Below are positions 8,208-17,238 of a DNA stretch of 64,000 nucleotides, piece after piece. The notes under the pieces were generated by a model, which had not been told where the DNA came from, made no database searches, and saw only the letters and a list, made by a program, of their open reading frames with translations. The DNA comes from Alphaproteobacteria bacterium. Lineage in GTDB: Bacteria; Pseudomonadota; Alphaproteobacteria; Rhodobacterales; Rhodobacteraceae. Position numbers and translations under genes: made by a program. The stretch lies in NCBI GenBank assembly GCA_030425185.1, contig JAUIAU010000003.1, forward strand, positions 1 to 64,000, written 5' to 3'. Within the stretch, counting starts at the first letter, position 1. Each line of letters begins with the position of its first letter.

Positions 8208-9011
8208 ATGAAACCGGCAGACGAACTGGTGCAGCTGTCCGACCCCGGCGAAGTCGGGCGGGCGGAGCACAACAGAGGCGATCGGGTGATCGTCCGGATA
8301 TCCAACTTCTTCGCGTGGCTGTTCCCGTTCCTGATGCTCGCGATCTGCGCCCAGGTGGTGCTGCGCGGCGCCGGGATGAACCAGGCCTGGCTCGACGACT
8401 TCCAGTGGTGGGTCTATGGCGCGGCGGTGCTGACGGGCATCGGCTACGCGGTGACGACCGGCAGCCACGTGCGCGTCGACATCTTCTTCGACAACTACCC
8501 GCGCGAAAAACAGACCCGGATCGAGATCTTCGGGCTCGCGTGGCTGTTCCTGCCCTTCATCCTGCTGAGCTGGGACATCACTGTTCACTACGCGATCAGT
8601 TCGTACATCGCCGACGAAGGCTCGGACAGCCCGAACGGCCTGCACAATCTGTGGATGCTCAAGGTGTTCATGAACGTGTCGTTCCTGTTCATCGCGGCAG
8701 CCTGCTGGGCGGCCTATGTCCGGTTCCTGAAGCGCCTGACGCGCCCGGTGCTCTGGAAGCAGCTGCTCTATGCGCTGCCCTCGACGATGTTCGCCCTGAA
8801 CCTGGTGGCCTTCTACGCGATCTGGTGGGCGTTGCGCCTGACCACCCCGGCCGAGGTCAGCGACCGCGACCTGGGGCGGCACTGGATCTTCGGCCACGGC
8901 GAGCTCGGCTCGGAAGAGATCAAGTACACCATCCTCATCACGGTCGCTCTCACTGTCCTCGTCATCGGCGCTGCCCGCCTGATGGATCGCGGCTCCAAGG
9001 CGGAGGGCTGA
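8208..9011 (+). CDS. TRAP transporter small permease (DctQ family)
   Basis: About 267 aa with four core hydrophobic segments plus one near the C-terminus. It is the small membrane subunit of the TRAP system. WLDDFQWWVYGAAVLTGIGYA with HVRVDIFF is the usual DctQ pattern, and the loop between the second and third helices is longer than average. A GTG at 8205 directly precedes the ATG at 8208; I prefer the ATG, a one-codon difference. The large permease follows after 4 nt, so the two are co-translated. Confidence 0.88.
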   Translation: MKPADELVQLSDPGEVGRAEHNRGDRVIVRISNFFAWLFPFLMLAICAQVVLRGAGMNQAWLDDFQWWVYGAAVLTGIGYAVTTGSHVRVDIFFDNYPREKQTRIEIFGLAWLFLPFILLSWDITVHYAISSYIADEGSDSPNGLHNLWMLKVFMNVSFLFIAAACWAAYVRFLKRLTRPVLWKQLLYALPSTMFALNLVAFYAIWWALRLTTPAEVSDRDLGRHWIFGHGELGSEEIKYTILITVALTVLVIGAARLMDRGSKAEG

Positions 9012-9015
9012 TCGC

Positions 9016-10464
9016 ATGGTCCTGCTTGAACTGATCGGTCAGGTCCTGACCCTGAACGAACTCGCCGTCGCGCTGATGTTCCTCACGTTCATCATCATGC
9101 TGTTCCGCGGCGTGCCGGTGGCCTTTGCCCTCGTCGGGGTCAGCCTCGTCTTCGCGCTGGTGGCCGAGATCTTCCTCGACCCGTTCCGCGCCGAGTTCCG
9201 GGGTATCATCGAGTTCGACCGCACCGGCATCGACTACCAGCGCCTCGGCGCGCTGTCGGGCCGCCTGTTCGGCAACATCGTCAAGAACCCGGTGCTGGTG
9301 GCGCTGCCGATGTTCATCTTCATGGGCCTCATGCTCGACCAGTCGGGCGTGGCGCAGCGGATGATGAACTCGATGCAGAAGCTCTTCGGCGGGCTGAAGG
9401 GCGGCCTGTCGCTGACCGTTCTGCTGATCGGGATCATCCTCGCGGCCTCGACCGGCGTGATCGGGGCCTCGGTGACGCTGCTGGGACTGATGGCGCTGCC
9501 GCAGATGATGCAGCAGAACTACTCGAAGCCCATCGCCACCGGCACGATCGCCTCGGCCGGAACGCTCGGCATCCTGATCCCGCCATCGATCATGCTTGTG
9601 ATCATGTCGGACCAGCTGGCGATCTCGCTGGGTGACCTGTTCATGGGCGCCCTGTTCCCCGGCCTGATCCTCGGTGCGCTCTACATCGTGTTCATCGTGA
9701 TCTACGGCCTCGTGAACCCCAAGGCGATGCCGGCCCCGGAAAAGACCGAGGAGGTCGGCTGGGACGTGGTCAAGGACGTGCTGCTCGCCGTCGTGCCGCC
9801 CATGTTCCTGATCTTGCTCGTGCTGGGCTCGATCTTCGCGGGCTTCGCCACGCCGACCGAGGCCTCGGGGCTCGGCGCGCTCGGGGCGACGATCCTCGCG
9901 GCGCTGAACGGCAAGCTCAGCTACAAGGTTCTGAAGGAAGTCAGCCGCTCGACGCTCAATACCGCGGGCTACATCGTCGGCATCTTCCTCGCGGCCAACT
10001 TCTTCGCCTACGTGCTGCGGCGCTACGGCGGGGACGAGATCATCGAGCACCTCGTCGGCAATGCCTTCTCGGACCCGTACATGACCGTGATGTTCATCCT
10101 GTTCATCGTGTTCCTGCTGGGCTTCCTGCTCGACTGGATCGAGATCACGATCATCATCATGCCGCTGATGCTGCCTATCATTCATGGCCTCGAGCTGGCC
10201 GTGCCCGGTTTCGACACGGTGCGGGACCCGTCCGTCGTATGGTTCGCGATCCTCGTCGCGGTGACGCTGCAGACATCGTTCCTGACACCACCGGTCGGCT
10301 TCGCGCTCTTCTACCTGAAGGGGGTCTGTCCGCCGGGCGTCACGCTTGCACACATCTACCAGGGCATCATCCCGTTCGTGATGCTGCAATTGCTGGGCCT
10401 GGCGATCGTCTTCATGTTCCCGGCCCTAGCAACATGGCTGCCAGCGGTTGCCTATGGAAACTAG
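9016..10464 (+). CDS. TRAP transporter large permease (DctM family)
   Basis: A 482-aa multi-pass protein with roughly 12 hydrophobic segments, the sodium-coupled transport subunit of the TRAP system. Family hallmarks are RGVPVAFALVGVSL near the N-terminus, AASTGVIGASVTLLGLMALP, and ILIPPSIMLVIMSDQ. GFATPTEASGLGALGA follows in the second half, and TSFLTPPVGFALFYLKG is the C-terminal repeat. Length is slightly above the usual 425-440, due to a longer loop around residues 50-75 and 400. A strong terminator follows, closing the operon. Confidence 0.93.
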   Translation: MVLLELIGQVLTLNELAVALMFLTFIIMLFRGVPVAFALVGVSLVFALVAEIFLDPFRAEFRGIIEFDRTGIDYQRLGALSGRLFGNIVKNPVLVALPMFIFMGLMLDQSGVAQRMMNSMQKLFGGLKGGLSLTVLLIGIILAASTGVIGASVTLLGLMALPQMMQQNYSKPIATGTIASAGTLGILIPPSIMLVIMSDQLAISLGDLFMGALFPGLILGALYIVFIVIYGLVNPKAMPAPEKTEEVGWDVVKDVLLAVVPPMFLILLVLGSIFAGFATPTEASGLGALGATILAALNGKLSYKVLKEVSRSTLNTAGYIVGIFLAANFFAYVLRRYGGDEIIEHLVGNAFSDPYMTVMFILFIVFLLGFLLDWIEITIIIMPLMLPIIHGLELAVPGFDTVRDPSVVWFAILVAVTLQTSFLTPPVGFALFYLKGVCPPGVTLAHIYQGIIPFVMLQLLGLAIVFMFPALATWLPAVAYGN

Positions 10465-10470
10465 ACCGGC

Positions 10471-10492
10471 GAGGGGGCCTTCGGGCCCCCTC
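10471..10492. terminator. terminator of the TRAP operon
   Basis: A 9-bp GC-rich stem (10471-10479 with 10484-10492) with a UUCG tetraloop, 6 nt past the stop codon. The U-run is weak (TCCTGCTGT), as often seen in GC-rich alphaproteobacteria. The convergent gene ends at 10507, so it may serve both strands. Confidence 0.75.
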
Positions 10493-10506
10493 CTGCTGTC
10501 CGGGGG

Positions 10507-11514
10507 TCAGAGCGCGACGCGCGCACGCCGTTCCGCGCTGCGATACGCGGCGGCCTCGATATCGAGGACGCCGAGATACTCCCGCGCCGTGTTCTCCAGC
10601 GGTGTGCCGTCCGTGATGTGGTTCAGGACATGCGCCTGCAACGCATGAACGCAATCCCCGGCGAACCCGGGCCATCTGCGGGGCGGCAGGAGCAGGCTGC
10701 CCTCGACCGTCCCGGCCCGCCGGATCGTCAGCGCACCGTCCCCGGCCAGCGCGATGCTGCCCCCGGTGCCCTCGGCAAGCGCCTCGCCGAAGGTCAGACG
10801 CGGTGTCTCGGTGCCGTGGTCCAGCAGCCGGTTGCCGTCGAATAGGGCCCGCCGCCCGTCGGTGTAGTCGAACAGCAGGTAGCCCGCATCCTCGCCCGCG
10901 ATCGCTGGGTTCATGCGGCGCAAATCGGCATAGAGCCCGTCCGCCGGTCCAAGAAGAAACCGGAAGGTGTCGATCCAGTGGACGGCGGTTTCGTGGATCA
11001 GGAACCGCTCCATCGTCTGGAAATAGGGCTGACGGTCGAGGTAGGCGTCCGGACCCTGTCCGTCGCCGGTGCGCATCCGGAAGGTGAGTTGCAGGACATC
11101 GCCGATCCGTCCGGCGTCGAGCGCCTGCTTCAGAGTGCGGTACCAGGGCTGAAAGCGGAAGTTCTCGTGGATGATCAGGGTCGCGCCCGCGGCCTCGGCC
11201 ATCTCCGTGGCGCGGGCGGCCTCGTCCCGGTCGCGGCAGAAGGGCTTCTGGCAGATGATCCAGCGCAGGCCCGCGTCGAGCGCGGTGCGGATCGCCTCGA
11301 GATGCCCGTCCGGCGGGATCACGATGTCGAGCAGGTCAGGCGCCGCCCCGTCGATCAGCGCGGGCAGGCTTTCGTAGCCCTGGGCCGGGCCGCCGCGCGC
11401 GCGGGCCGGATCCCGGTCGGCGATCCCGACAAGCTGCGCGTTGCCCAGCCGGGTCCAGGCGTCATGGTGAAACCGGGCGAAATACCCCGCCCCGAGGACC
11501 CCGACCCGGATCAC
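10507..11514 (-). CDS. Gfo/Idh/MocA family oxidoreductase
   Basis: A 335-aa NAD(P)-dependent dehydrogenase. The N-terminal Rossmann fold starts GVLGAGYFARFHHDAW, and ICQKPFCRD at about 87-95 stands in for the family EKP motif (here QKP), with the conserved lysine retained. HENFRFQPWYR and HETAVHWIDTFRF carry the substrate-site histidines of the C-terminal domain. Members oxidise or reduce sugars, inositols and biliverdin. It overlaps the upstream dehydrogenase-like gene by 4 nt, and the pair probably handles a sugar acid, possibly the solute imported by the TRAP system next door. That link is inferred from position only. Confidence 0.85.
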   Translation of the reverse strand: MIRVGVLGAGYFARFHHDAWTRLGNAQLVGIADRDPARARGGPAQGYESLPALIDGAAPDLLDIVIPPDGHLEAIRTALDAGLRWIICQKPFCRDRDEAARATEMAEAAGATLIIHENFRFQPWYRTLKQALDAGRIGDVLQLTFRMRTGDGQGPDAYLDRQPYFQTMERFLIHETAVHWIDTFRFLLGPADGLYADLRRMNPAIAGEDAGYLLFDYTDGRRALFDGNRLLDHGTETPRLTFGEALAEGTGGSIALAGDGALTIRRAGTVEGSLLLPPRRWPGFAGDCVHALQAHVLNHITDGTPLENTAREYLGVLDIEAAAYRSAERRARVAL

Positions 11515-12581
11515 CCGAGGGCCTCCGCCACGGCGGCCGCGGCCTCGTCCGTCGTCGCCGTGCCGCCCATGTCCGCGGTGCGGACCCGGCCTTCGGCGAT
11601 CACGCGCTCGACGGCCTGCCGCAGGCGCGCCCCGTCCGCGCGCAGGGGGGAATGGCCGTGTGTCTCGCCGAGCCAGTCGAGCATCATCGCCGCCGACAGG
11701 ATCATGGCGAAGGGGTTGGCGATGCCGCGCCCGGCAATGTCCGGCGCGGTGCCGTGACAGGGCTGGAACACCGCATGATCGTCCCCGATGTCGGCCGAGG
11801 GCGCGAAGCCGAGACCGCCCATCAGCCCCGCCCCGAGATCGGACAGGATGTCGCCGAACATGTTCTCGGTGACCATCACGTCGAAACGCCCGGGTTGCGT
11901 CACCATCCAGAGTGCGGTGGCATCGACGTAGGCATGGGTCGCCTCGATGTCGGGATACTCGCGGGCGACGTCGTCGAAGACCGAGCGGAAGAAGGCGAAG
12001 GCAGGAAAGACGTTGGCCTTGTCGACACAGGTCACGCGGCCCGGGCCGCGACCGTCCGCCTTGCGCTGACGGGCGAGGTCGAAGGCGAAGCGGCTGACCT
12101 TCTCCGTCACGGCGCGCGTGATCTTCAGGGTTTCGCGCGCCTCGTCGGCCTCGACCTCGCCCACCGAGGCAAAGAGCCCCTCCGTGCTTTCACGTATCAG
12201 GACGAAGTCGAGATCCCGCGCCGCGGCCAGCGGGGTCGGCAGACCGGGTGTGACCCGGACTGGGCGCACCCCGGCGTAAAGCCCGAGGATCTTGCGCAGG
12301 TCGATCTGGGGCGTGATCTCGGTGCCATCCGGATAGCGGACATCGGGCAGGCCCATCGCCGCGAGAAGGATCGCGTCGGCCCGCCGCGCGGTCTCGACCG
12401 AGGCTGCCGGCAACGCCTCGCCGGTCTCCGAGTAGCACTGTGCCCCGCCGGGCAGCATGTCGAAGGACATCCGCCACGTCTGCGACTGCCGGGCCATCCC
12501 GTCCAGCAGGCGCAGTGTCGGCGCCATGATCTCGCGACCGATGCCGTCGCCCTCGAACACGGCAATACGAAAGTCTGGCAT
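11511..12581 (-). CDS. isocitrate/isopropylmalate dehydrogenase family protein (tartrate dehydrogenase-like)
   Basis: A 356-aa beta-decarboxylating dehydrogenase. GDGIGREI opens the fold, CVDKANVF contains the catalytic lysine, and MVTENMFGDILSDLGAG the metal-binding aspartates. HGTAPDIAGRGIANP is the NAD-binding loop. ESTEGLFAS replaces the substrate-specificity loop of LeuB, which points to tartrate dehydrogenase or another member acting on a substituted malate rather than to leucine synthesis; no leu genes are nearby. It is the first gene of a two-gene leftward operon with the Gfo/Idh gene and is divergent from the lactonase gene. Confidence 0.85.
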   Translation of the reverse strand: MPDFRIAVFEGDGIGREIMAPTLRLLDGMARQSQTWRMSFDMLPGGAQCYSETGEALPAASVETARRADAILLAAMGLPDVRYPDGTEITPQIDLRKILGLYAGVRPVRVTPGLPTPLAAARDLDFVLIRESTEGLFASVGEVEADEARETLKITRAVTEKVSRFAFDLARQRKADGRGPGRVTCVDKANVFPAFAFFRSVFDDVAREYPDIEATHAYVDATALWMVTQPGRFDVMVTENMFGDILSDLGAGLMGGLGFAPSADIGDDHAVFQPCHGTAPDIAGRGIANPFAMILSAAMMLDWLGETHGHSPLRADGARLRQAVERVIAEGRVRTADMGGTATTDEAAAAVAEALG

Positions 12582-12684
12582 GTGGCCTCCCTTCGGTGCA
12601 GACTACCGAAAGGCACTGGTCCGGCAAGCCTTTGCGGAGCCGGGCCGTACCCACCGGGCGCGACGGAGGAGGGCGGGACACAAG
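12582..12684. promoter_or_regulatory. divergent promoter region, dehydrogenase operon / lactonase
   Basis: This 103-bp gap lies between two start codons pointing apart. GAGGGCGGG lies ahead of the lactonase ATG, and GGGAGGCC precedes the leftward ATG. No clear operator dyad is visible. Confidence 0.4.
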
Positions 12685-13482
12685 ATGGCAGAATGGGACG
12701 TCTTCGCGGTCCGCTACGCCGAGCGCAACAGCCGCACGCGCGCGGACAGTTTCCTGTTCGACGCGGACCACGCCACCCCGCACGCCATGGATTATTTCCT
12801 CTGGGTCCTGCGCCGCAACGGCCGGGTGATCCTCGTCGATACGGGCTACGACGCCGCGGAGGCGCAGCAGCGCGGGCGTCCGATCCTGCAGGACCCGCGC
12901 GAGGCGATCCGGCCGCTCGGCCTCGATCCCGCAAGCATCGACACCGTGATCGTCACCCACCTGCACTATGACCACGCGGGCGGGCTGGCGCTGTTCCCCG
13001 ACGCGACCCTGCATCTTCAGGCGTCCGAGATGGCCTATGCCACCGGCCCCTGCATGTGCCACGACGTGCTGCGCATGCCGTTCACAGGGGAGCATGTCTG
13101 CGAGGCGGTGCGGCGCCTCCATGGCGGACGGCTGGTGTTCCACGAGGGCGATGGCGAGGTGGCCGAGGGCGTCACCGTCCACCGCATCGGCGGCCACTCG
13201 CGCGGGTTGCAGGCGGTCCGGGTGCGGACGGCGGCGGGCTGGCTGTGCCTCGCCTCCGACGCGGCGCATTACTACGAGAACTGGGTGTCGCGGAAGCTGT
13301 TCCCGATCGTGGTCGATGCCGAGGACATGCTGCGCGGCTTCAACCGCCTGCGCGCCCTCGCCTCGGCGCCGTCGCTCATCGTGCCGGGGCACGATCCGTT
13401 GGTCCGGTCGCTCTTCCCGGCGGACGGACCCGAGATCTGGCGTCTGGATCGCGGGCCTCTGCGCCCGGTGCCGGGGCTCTAG
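12685..13482 (+). CDS. metallo-beta-lactamase fold lactonase (AttM/AiiB-like)
   Basis: A 265-aa metallo-hydrolase. The dinuclear zinc motif is THLHYDHAGG (about 91-100). Further ligands are visible as GGHSRGLQAVR and ASDAAHYYEN, and PGHDPLVRSLF at the C-terminus. The tyrosines next to the bridging aspartate fit the N-acyl-homoserine lactonase family (AiiA/AttM), which also includes gamma-butyrolactone and sugar lactone hydrolases. Its divergent position beside two sugar-acid-type dehydrogenases suggests a metabolic lactonase, but quorum quenching cannot be excluded. It converges on otsB with a 4-nt gap. Confidence 0.83.
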   Translation: MAEWDVFAVRYAERNSRTRADSFLFDADHATPHAMDYFLWVLRRNGRVILVDTGYDAAEAQQRGRPILQDPREAIRPLGLDPASIDTVIVTHLHYDHAGGLALFPDATLHLQASEMAYATGPCMCHDVLRMPFTGEHVCEAVRRLHGGRLVFHEGDGEVAEGVTVHRIGGHSRGLQAVRVRTAAGWLCLASDAAHYYENWVSRKLFPIVVDAEDMLRGFNRLRALASAPSLIVPGHDPLVRSLFPADGPEIWRLDRGPLRPVPGL

Positions 13483-13486
13483 GCGG

Positions 13487-14266
13487 TCAGTCCCGGATCA
13501 GCGTTGCCAGGGCCGCGCGCAGGGTCGCCGGATCGGGCGTCCGGAAATGCGCGCAGGTGTCCCCTTCGCCGACCTTCACCGAAAGCCCGTTCGCCGCATT
13601 GACCAGCGCAAAGGCCTCCTCGTCCGACGTATCGTCCCCGGCATAGAGCGGCCGGCGTCCGGCGAAGGGCGCGTCCTGCATCAGCCGTTCGACGGCGCTG
13701 CCCTTCGACACGCCGGCAGGCCGGATCTCCAGCGCCATCTTGGCATAGTGGATCTCGAACCCCGGCAGGTCGTGGATCGCGGCTTCCAGAAAGCGGTAGG
13801 CCGAGCCGCGCAGCTCGGGCTTGCGCCGGAAGTGCAGCACGACGCCGGTCGGCTTGGCCTCGACGGCATAGGCGGGGTCGGTCAGTCCATAGCCCTGCAC
13901 CATGCCGATCACGGCAGCGACGTGCCGGGCATCCGGGGGCGCGTAGCCACGGACCTCTCCCGCGCCGGCCACCTCGGCCCCGTGGCAGCCCATCAGGGTG
14001 CCCTTGAAGTCCGGGAGGATGTCCTGCAGCACGGCCAGCGCGCGGCCGGAAATCACCGCCGTCGCGCCGCCTGTCCGCTCGACGAGCGCGTCCAGCAGCC
14101 CCGGCAGGTCGTCGGGGACCTGAACCTGGTCGGGCGTCTCGGCGATGTCCGCCAGAACGCCGTCGAAGTCGAGCAGCAGGGCGGCCTTGTCGAGATCGAT
14201 CTCCGGCAGGTGGGACTCGGTCACGTCGCCCTGCGATGTGGCAAATCCGATCATCTCGTAGAACAT
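13487..14266 (-). CDS. otsB: trehalose-6-phosphate phosphatase
   Basis: A 259-aa HAD-superfamily phosphatase. The nucleophile motif is LLDFDGVLADI, motif II is TAVISGRAL, the conserved motif III lysine lies in GVSKGSAVERL, and motif IV is YAGDDTSDEEAF. These are typical of OtsB, which dephosphorylates trehalose-6-phosphate. I chose the ATG at 14266 over one 33 nt upstream because AGGAG sits 7 nt ahead of it. The synthase gene otsA is not in the window, so it must be elsewhere if the pathway operates. Confidence 0.87.
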   Translation of the reverse strand: MFYEMIGFATSQGDVTESHLPEIDLDKAALLLDFDGVLADIAETPDQVQVPDDLPGLLDALVERTGGATAVISGRALAVLQDILPDFKGTLMGCHGAEVAGAGEVRGYAPPDARHVAAVIGMVQGYGLTDPAYAVEAKPTGVVLHFRRKPELRGSAYRFLEAAIHDLPGFEIHYAKMALEIRPAGVSKGSAVERLMQDAPFAGRRPLYAGDDTSDEEAFALVNAANGLSVKVGEGDTCAHFRTPDPATLRAALATLIRD

Positions 14267-14450
14267 CAGCAGTCTCCTCGTATGGGCATGCGCCGCCAAG
14301 CGACACAGCGGCGGTCACGTCTTGCAGAATGGGGATGACGACACCCTAACGCATCCACGGTCCGAGTCCTACCCGATGCGTCGTTTTCAGGACAGTCTGG
14401 TCGCTTTTCTTCCGTTCTTGCCGCGTCCTGCCCGCTTTCGCGGCACTGGG

Positions 14451-15971
14451 TCACCCCGTTTCCGGGTCCTGGAGCCGGGCACGGAGGTCGGTCTTCAGGA
14501 CCTTGCCGTAATTGTTCTTCGGCAGCTCCGGCACCGCGACATAGGCCTTGGGACGTTTGAACCGCGCGATCTCGGCCCGGCAGAGGGCGTCGAGCGCCGC
14601 CTCGTCCAGCTCCGTTCCGGGGCGGGTCACGACGAAGGCGACGACTTCCTCGCCCCAGTCGGGGTGGGGACGGCCCACCACCGAGACCTCGGCCACGTCC
14701 GGGTGGGTCAGCAACACCTCCTCGACCTCGCGCGGGTAGATGTTCGAGCCGCCCGAGATGATGACATCCTTCGAGCGATCGACGAGCGTCAGGTAGCCGT
14801 CCGCCGACAGCCGGCCGACATCCCCGGTCATCAGCCACCCGTCGCGCAGGGTCTTGGCGGTCGCCTCCGGGTTCTCCCAGTAGCCCGGCATGACCGGAAG
14901 GCCGCGCACGGCGATCTCGCCCGGCGTGTCCGGCGGCACCGGGCGCAGGGCCGGATCGACCACTGCCACTTCGACCACGGACTGGGCCCGTCCGACCGAG
15001 CCGAGGCGGTCGCGCCAGTCCGGATGCGCGCGGTCCGCGACCTCGTCCCGCGACAGGGCGGTGATCGCCATCGGGCACTCACCCTGCCCGTAGATCTGCA
15101 CGAAGCGCGGACCGAACCAGTCCACCGCCTCGGTAATGTCGGCCAGGTACATCGGCCCGCCGCCATAGACGACGGTGCGGATGCCGTCCCCCCGCCGTCC
15201 GCTGGCGGTCGCGGCATCGGTCAGCCGTCGCAGCATCGTCGGCGCGAGAAACATCGAGACCGGTCCGCAGGCCTCGGCAAGGTCCAGCACCTCGGCCGGA
15301 TCGAAGCCGCCCGACACGGGGACGACGTGCCGCGCGCCCATCCGGACGTGGATCGGGGCATAGATCCCTGCGCCATGCGTCATCGGCGCGGCATAGAGGG
15401 CGGCGTCACCGGGCGAGACCGTGTCCACGTCCACCGGGTAGGCCAGCGAGGTCGCCATCAGCATGCCGTGCGTGATCCGCACCCCTTTCGGCCGCCCGGT
15501 CGTCCCGGACGTATAGAAGAGCCATGCCAGATCGCCGCCGTCGCGGGGTTCCGGTGCCATCGGTGGCCCCTGCATCAGGGCGGCGAAAGCGGCCGAGCCC
15601 ATGTCGATCTGCGGGACGGCGGACAAGGTCCCGAGCGTCGCCCCGGCCTCGCCCGAGACGAAGACGAGCCGCGCGCCCGAGTTCTGCAGGATCCACGCGG
15701 CTTCCTTCGGGTGGAGCTTGGCGTTGATCGGCACCGCGGCCGCCCCGGCGATCCAGATGCCGTAGAGCGCGATCAGGTAGTCGGGCCGGTTCGGCGTGAA
15801 GAGCGCAACCCGGTCTCCGGGCCGGATGCCCTGCGCCGCCAGCCGGGCCGCGAGGCCCGCCGCGCGATCCCGGAAGGCCGCGTAGTCCGCCACGCAGTCG
15901 CGACCGTGAAACAGGGCCGGCCGGTCGCCTCCGGTTGCGGCTGTCCGGATCAGCCATTCGGCCATGTTCAT
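14451..15971 (-). CDS. acyl-CoA synthetase (AMP-forming)
   Basis: A 506-aa member of the ANL superfamily that activates a carboxylic acid with ATP and CoA. The phosphate-binding loop is YTSGTTGRPKG (about 168-178). IYGQGECPMAI is the adenine loop, with the usual T/S-E pattern changed to Q-G-E. LMTGDVGRL and VDRSKDVIISGG are the hinge motifs, and NNYGKVLK holds the C-terminal adenylation lysine. Substrate specificity, short- versus long-chain or aromatic, is not clear. The downstream otsB lies 184 nt away and seems independent. Confidence 0.87.
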   Translation of the reverse strand: MNMAEWLIRTAATGGDRPALFHGRDCVADYAAFRDRAAGLAARLAAQGIRPGDRVALFTPNRPDYLIALYGIWIAGAAAVPINAKLHPKEAAWILQNSGARLVFVSGEAGATLGTLSAVPQIDMGSAAFAALMQGPPMAPEPRDGGDLAWLFYTSGTTGRPKGVRITHGMLMATSLAYPVDVDTVSPGDAALYAAPMTHGAGIYAPIHVRMGARHVVPVSGGFDPAEVLDLAEACGPVSMFLAPTMLRRLTDAATASGRRGDGIRTVVYGGGPMYLADITEAVDWFGPRFVQIYGQGECPMAITALSRDEVADRAHPDWRDRLGSVGRAQSVVEVAVVDPALRPVPPDTPGEIAVRGLPVMPGYWENPEATAKTLRDGWLMTGDVGRLSADGYLTLVDRSKDVIISGGSNIYPREVEEVLLTHPDVAEVSVVGRPHPDWGEEVVAFVVTRPGTELDEAALDALCRAEIARFKRPKAYVAVPELPKNNYGKVLKTDLRARLQDPETG

Positions 15972-16004
15972 CCCGTGCGCGCTCCTCGTTCGCCCTTGTG
16001 TCGC

Positions 16005-17234
16005 CTACTCGATGCTGCGGACCGCGATCCGCTGCCCGTCTGCCAGCCCGGCAGGCGGATAGAGCACCACGGTGTCCCCGGAAGAAAGGCCGTCCTGCAC
16101 CTCTGTCCAGACCCCGTCGCTGCGGCCGATCTCGACCCTGCGCTTTTCCGCGCGCCCGTCCACCATCCGGAACGCGGCCCAGCCGTTGCTTTCCCGGAAG
16201 AGGGCCGCTGCGGGCACGCGTGTCGCGGACCCGCTCTCGTAGACCACGATCCGCGCCTCGACGCGGAACCCGTGTCCGAGGCCCGTGCGCGCCTCGCGCG
16301 GACCGTCGAAGGCAATGACGGCGGTGACGCGCTGCTCTTCCACGCCGAGGGCCGAGACCTTGGTGAAGCCGAACGGATCGATCCGGTCCACGTGGCCCGA
16401 CAGGTCCTGCGGGCCACCCCAGTTGGTGATGATGACGCGCGCGCCGGGCCGCACCTGCACGGCATCCGTCGAAAGCAGGTCGACCACCACTTCGAGGTCG
16501 CCCTCGGTATCGCCGATCTCGAGGATCGGTGCCCCGGCGGGCAGGGTCGTCTCGGACTGCTGCACGACGCGCAGGACGCGGCCCGAGGCCGGGGCGGTGA
16601 CCGGAATGGCCGGGTCGGCACCGAGGCCGATGGCACTGGCGAGCCCCTGGTCCTCGAACCCGATCAGCTGGGCGCGCGCGTTCTGCACTTCGGCCTCCCG
16701 CATGGCGATGGCGGCATGGGCGGTGTCGAGGGTCGCGTTGGCCGCCCGCTCGGCGCTGACCGCCCGGTCGAGCGCGGCTTGCGCCACGGTCCCGGTCTCG
16801 AACAGGCGGCGGGTCCGGGTCAGGTCGGTCTCGGCCAGGTCGGCATCGATCCGTGCCTTCTCGAGGTCGGCCTCGGCCACCTGCAGGGCGGCCTCGGCGG
16901 CCGCGACGGCGGCCTTGGCCTGTTCCCGGGTCCGCACGTCCAGCGCCGCCGGATTGGTCGGCAGCATGCGCGCCACCACGGTTTCGCCCGCGACCACCGG
17001 GGTTCCCGGTTCGACCTCGACGCGCAGGAGCCGTCCCGCGATCGGGGTCGAGACGACATAGGCGTCGCGGACACGCGTCCGGGCGTCCTCGTCGATGGTG
17101 ACGATCAGCGGACCGGTGCCGACCTCTCCGAGGTCGACCAGCAAGGGGCGGGGCCAGAAGGCGGCGACGAGGGCGGCCCCCAGCAGGAGCGCGGCGAGGA
17201 CGGTCATAAGGGGGCGCGAGGCGCGACGGGCCAT
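16005..17234 (-). CDS. efflux periplasmic adaptor protein (HlyD/RND-MFP family)
   Basis: A 409-aa inner-membrane-anchored adaptor. An N-terminal hydrophobic segment (about 9-28) is followed by a first lipoyl half, GRLLRVEVEPGTPVVAGE. A long alpha-helical hairpin of repeated Ala/Glu residues spans about 100-200, and a second lipoyl half begins at ASGRVLRVVQ. Beta-barrel and membrane-proximal domains follow. It starts 4 nt after the FtsX-type permease gene and is encoded with it and an LolD-type ATPase, so it is the MacA-like component of an ABC efflux pump. No TolC-type outer-membrane gene is present nearby. Confidence 0.87.
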   Translation of the reverse strand: MARRASRPLMTVLAALLLGAALVAAFWPRPLLVDLGEVGTGPLIVTIDEDARTRVRDAYVVSTPIAGRLLRVEVEPGTPVVAGETVVARMLPTNPAALDVRTREQAKAAVAAAEAALQVAEADLEKARIDADLAETDLTRTRRLFETGTVAQAALDRAVSAERAANATLDTAHAAIAMREAEVQNARAQLIGFEDQGLASAIGLGADPAIPVTAPASGRVLRVVQQSETTLPAGAPILEIGDTEGDLEVVVDLLSTDAVQVRPGARVIITNWGGPQDLSGHVDRIDPFGFTKVSALGVEEQRVTAVIAFDGPREARTGLGHGFRVEARIVVYESGSATRVPAAALFRESNGWAAFRMVDGRAEKRRVEIGRSDGVWTEVQDGLSSGDTVVLYPPAGLADGQRIAVRSIE

Positions 17235-17238
17235 GAGA

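Noticed and set aside
13487-14266. A complete trehalose synthesis operon
   Set aside because: Only otsB is present. The neighbours are a lactonase and an acyl-CoA synthetase; no otsA, treYZ or treS.
14349-14381. ACGCATC/GATGCGT inverted repeat as terminator or operator between the acyl-CoA synthetase and otsB
   Set aside because: Arms are 7 bp with a 19-nt spacer and no T-run; too weak to call.
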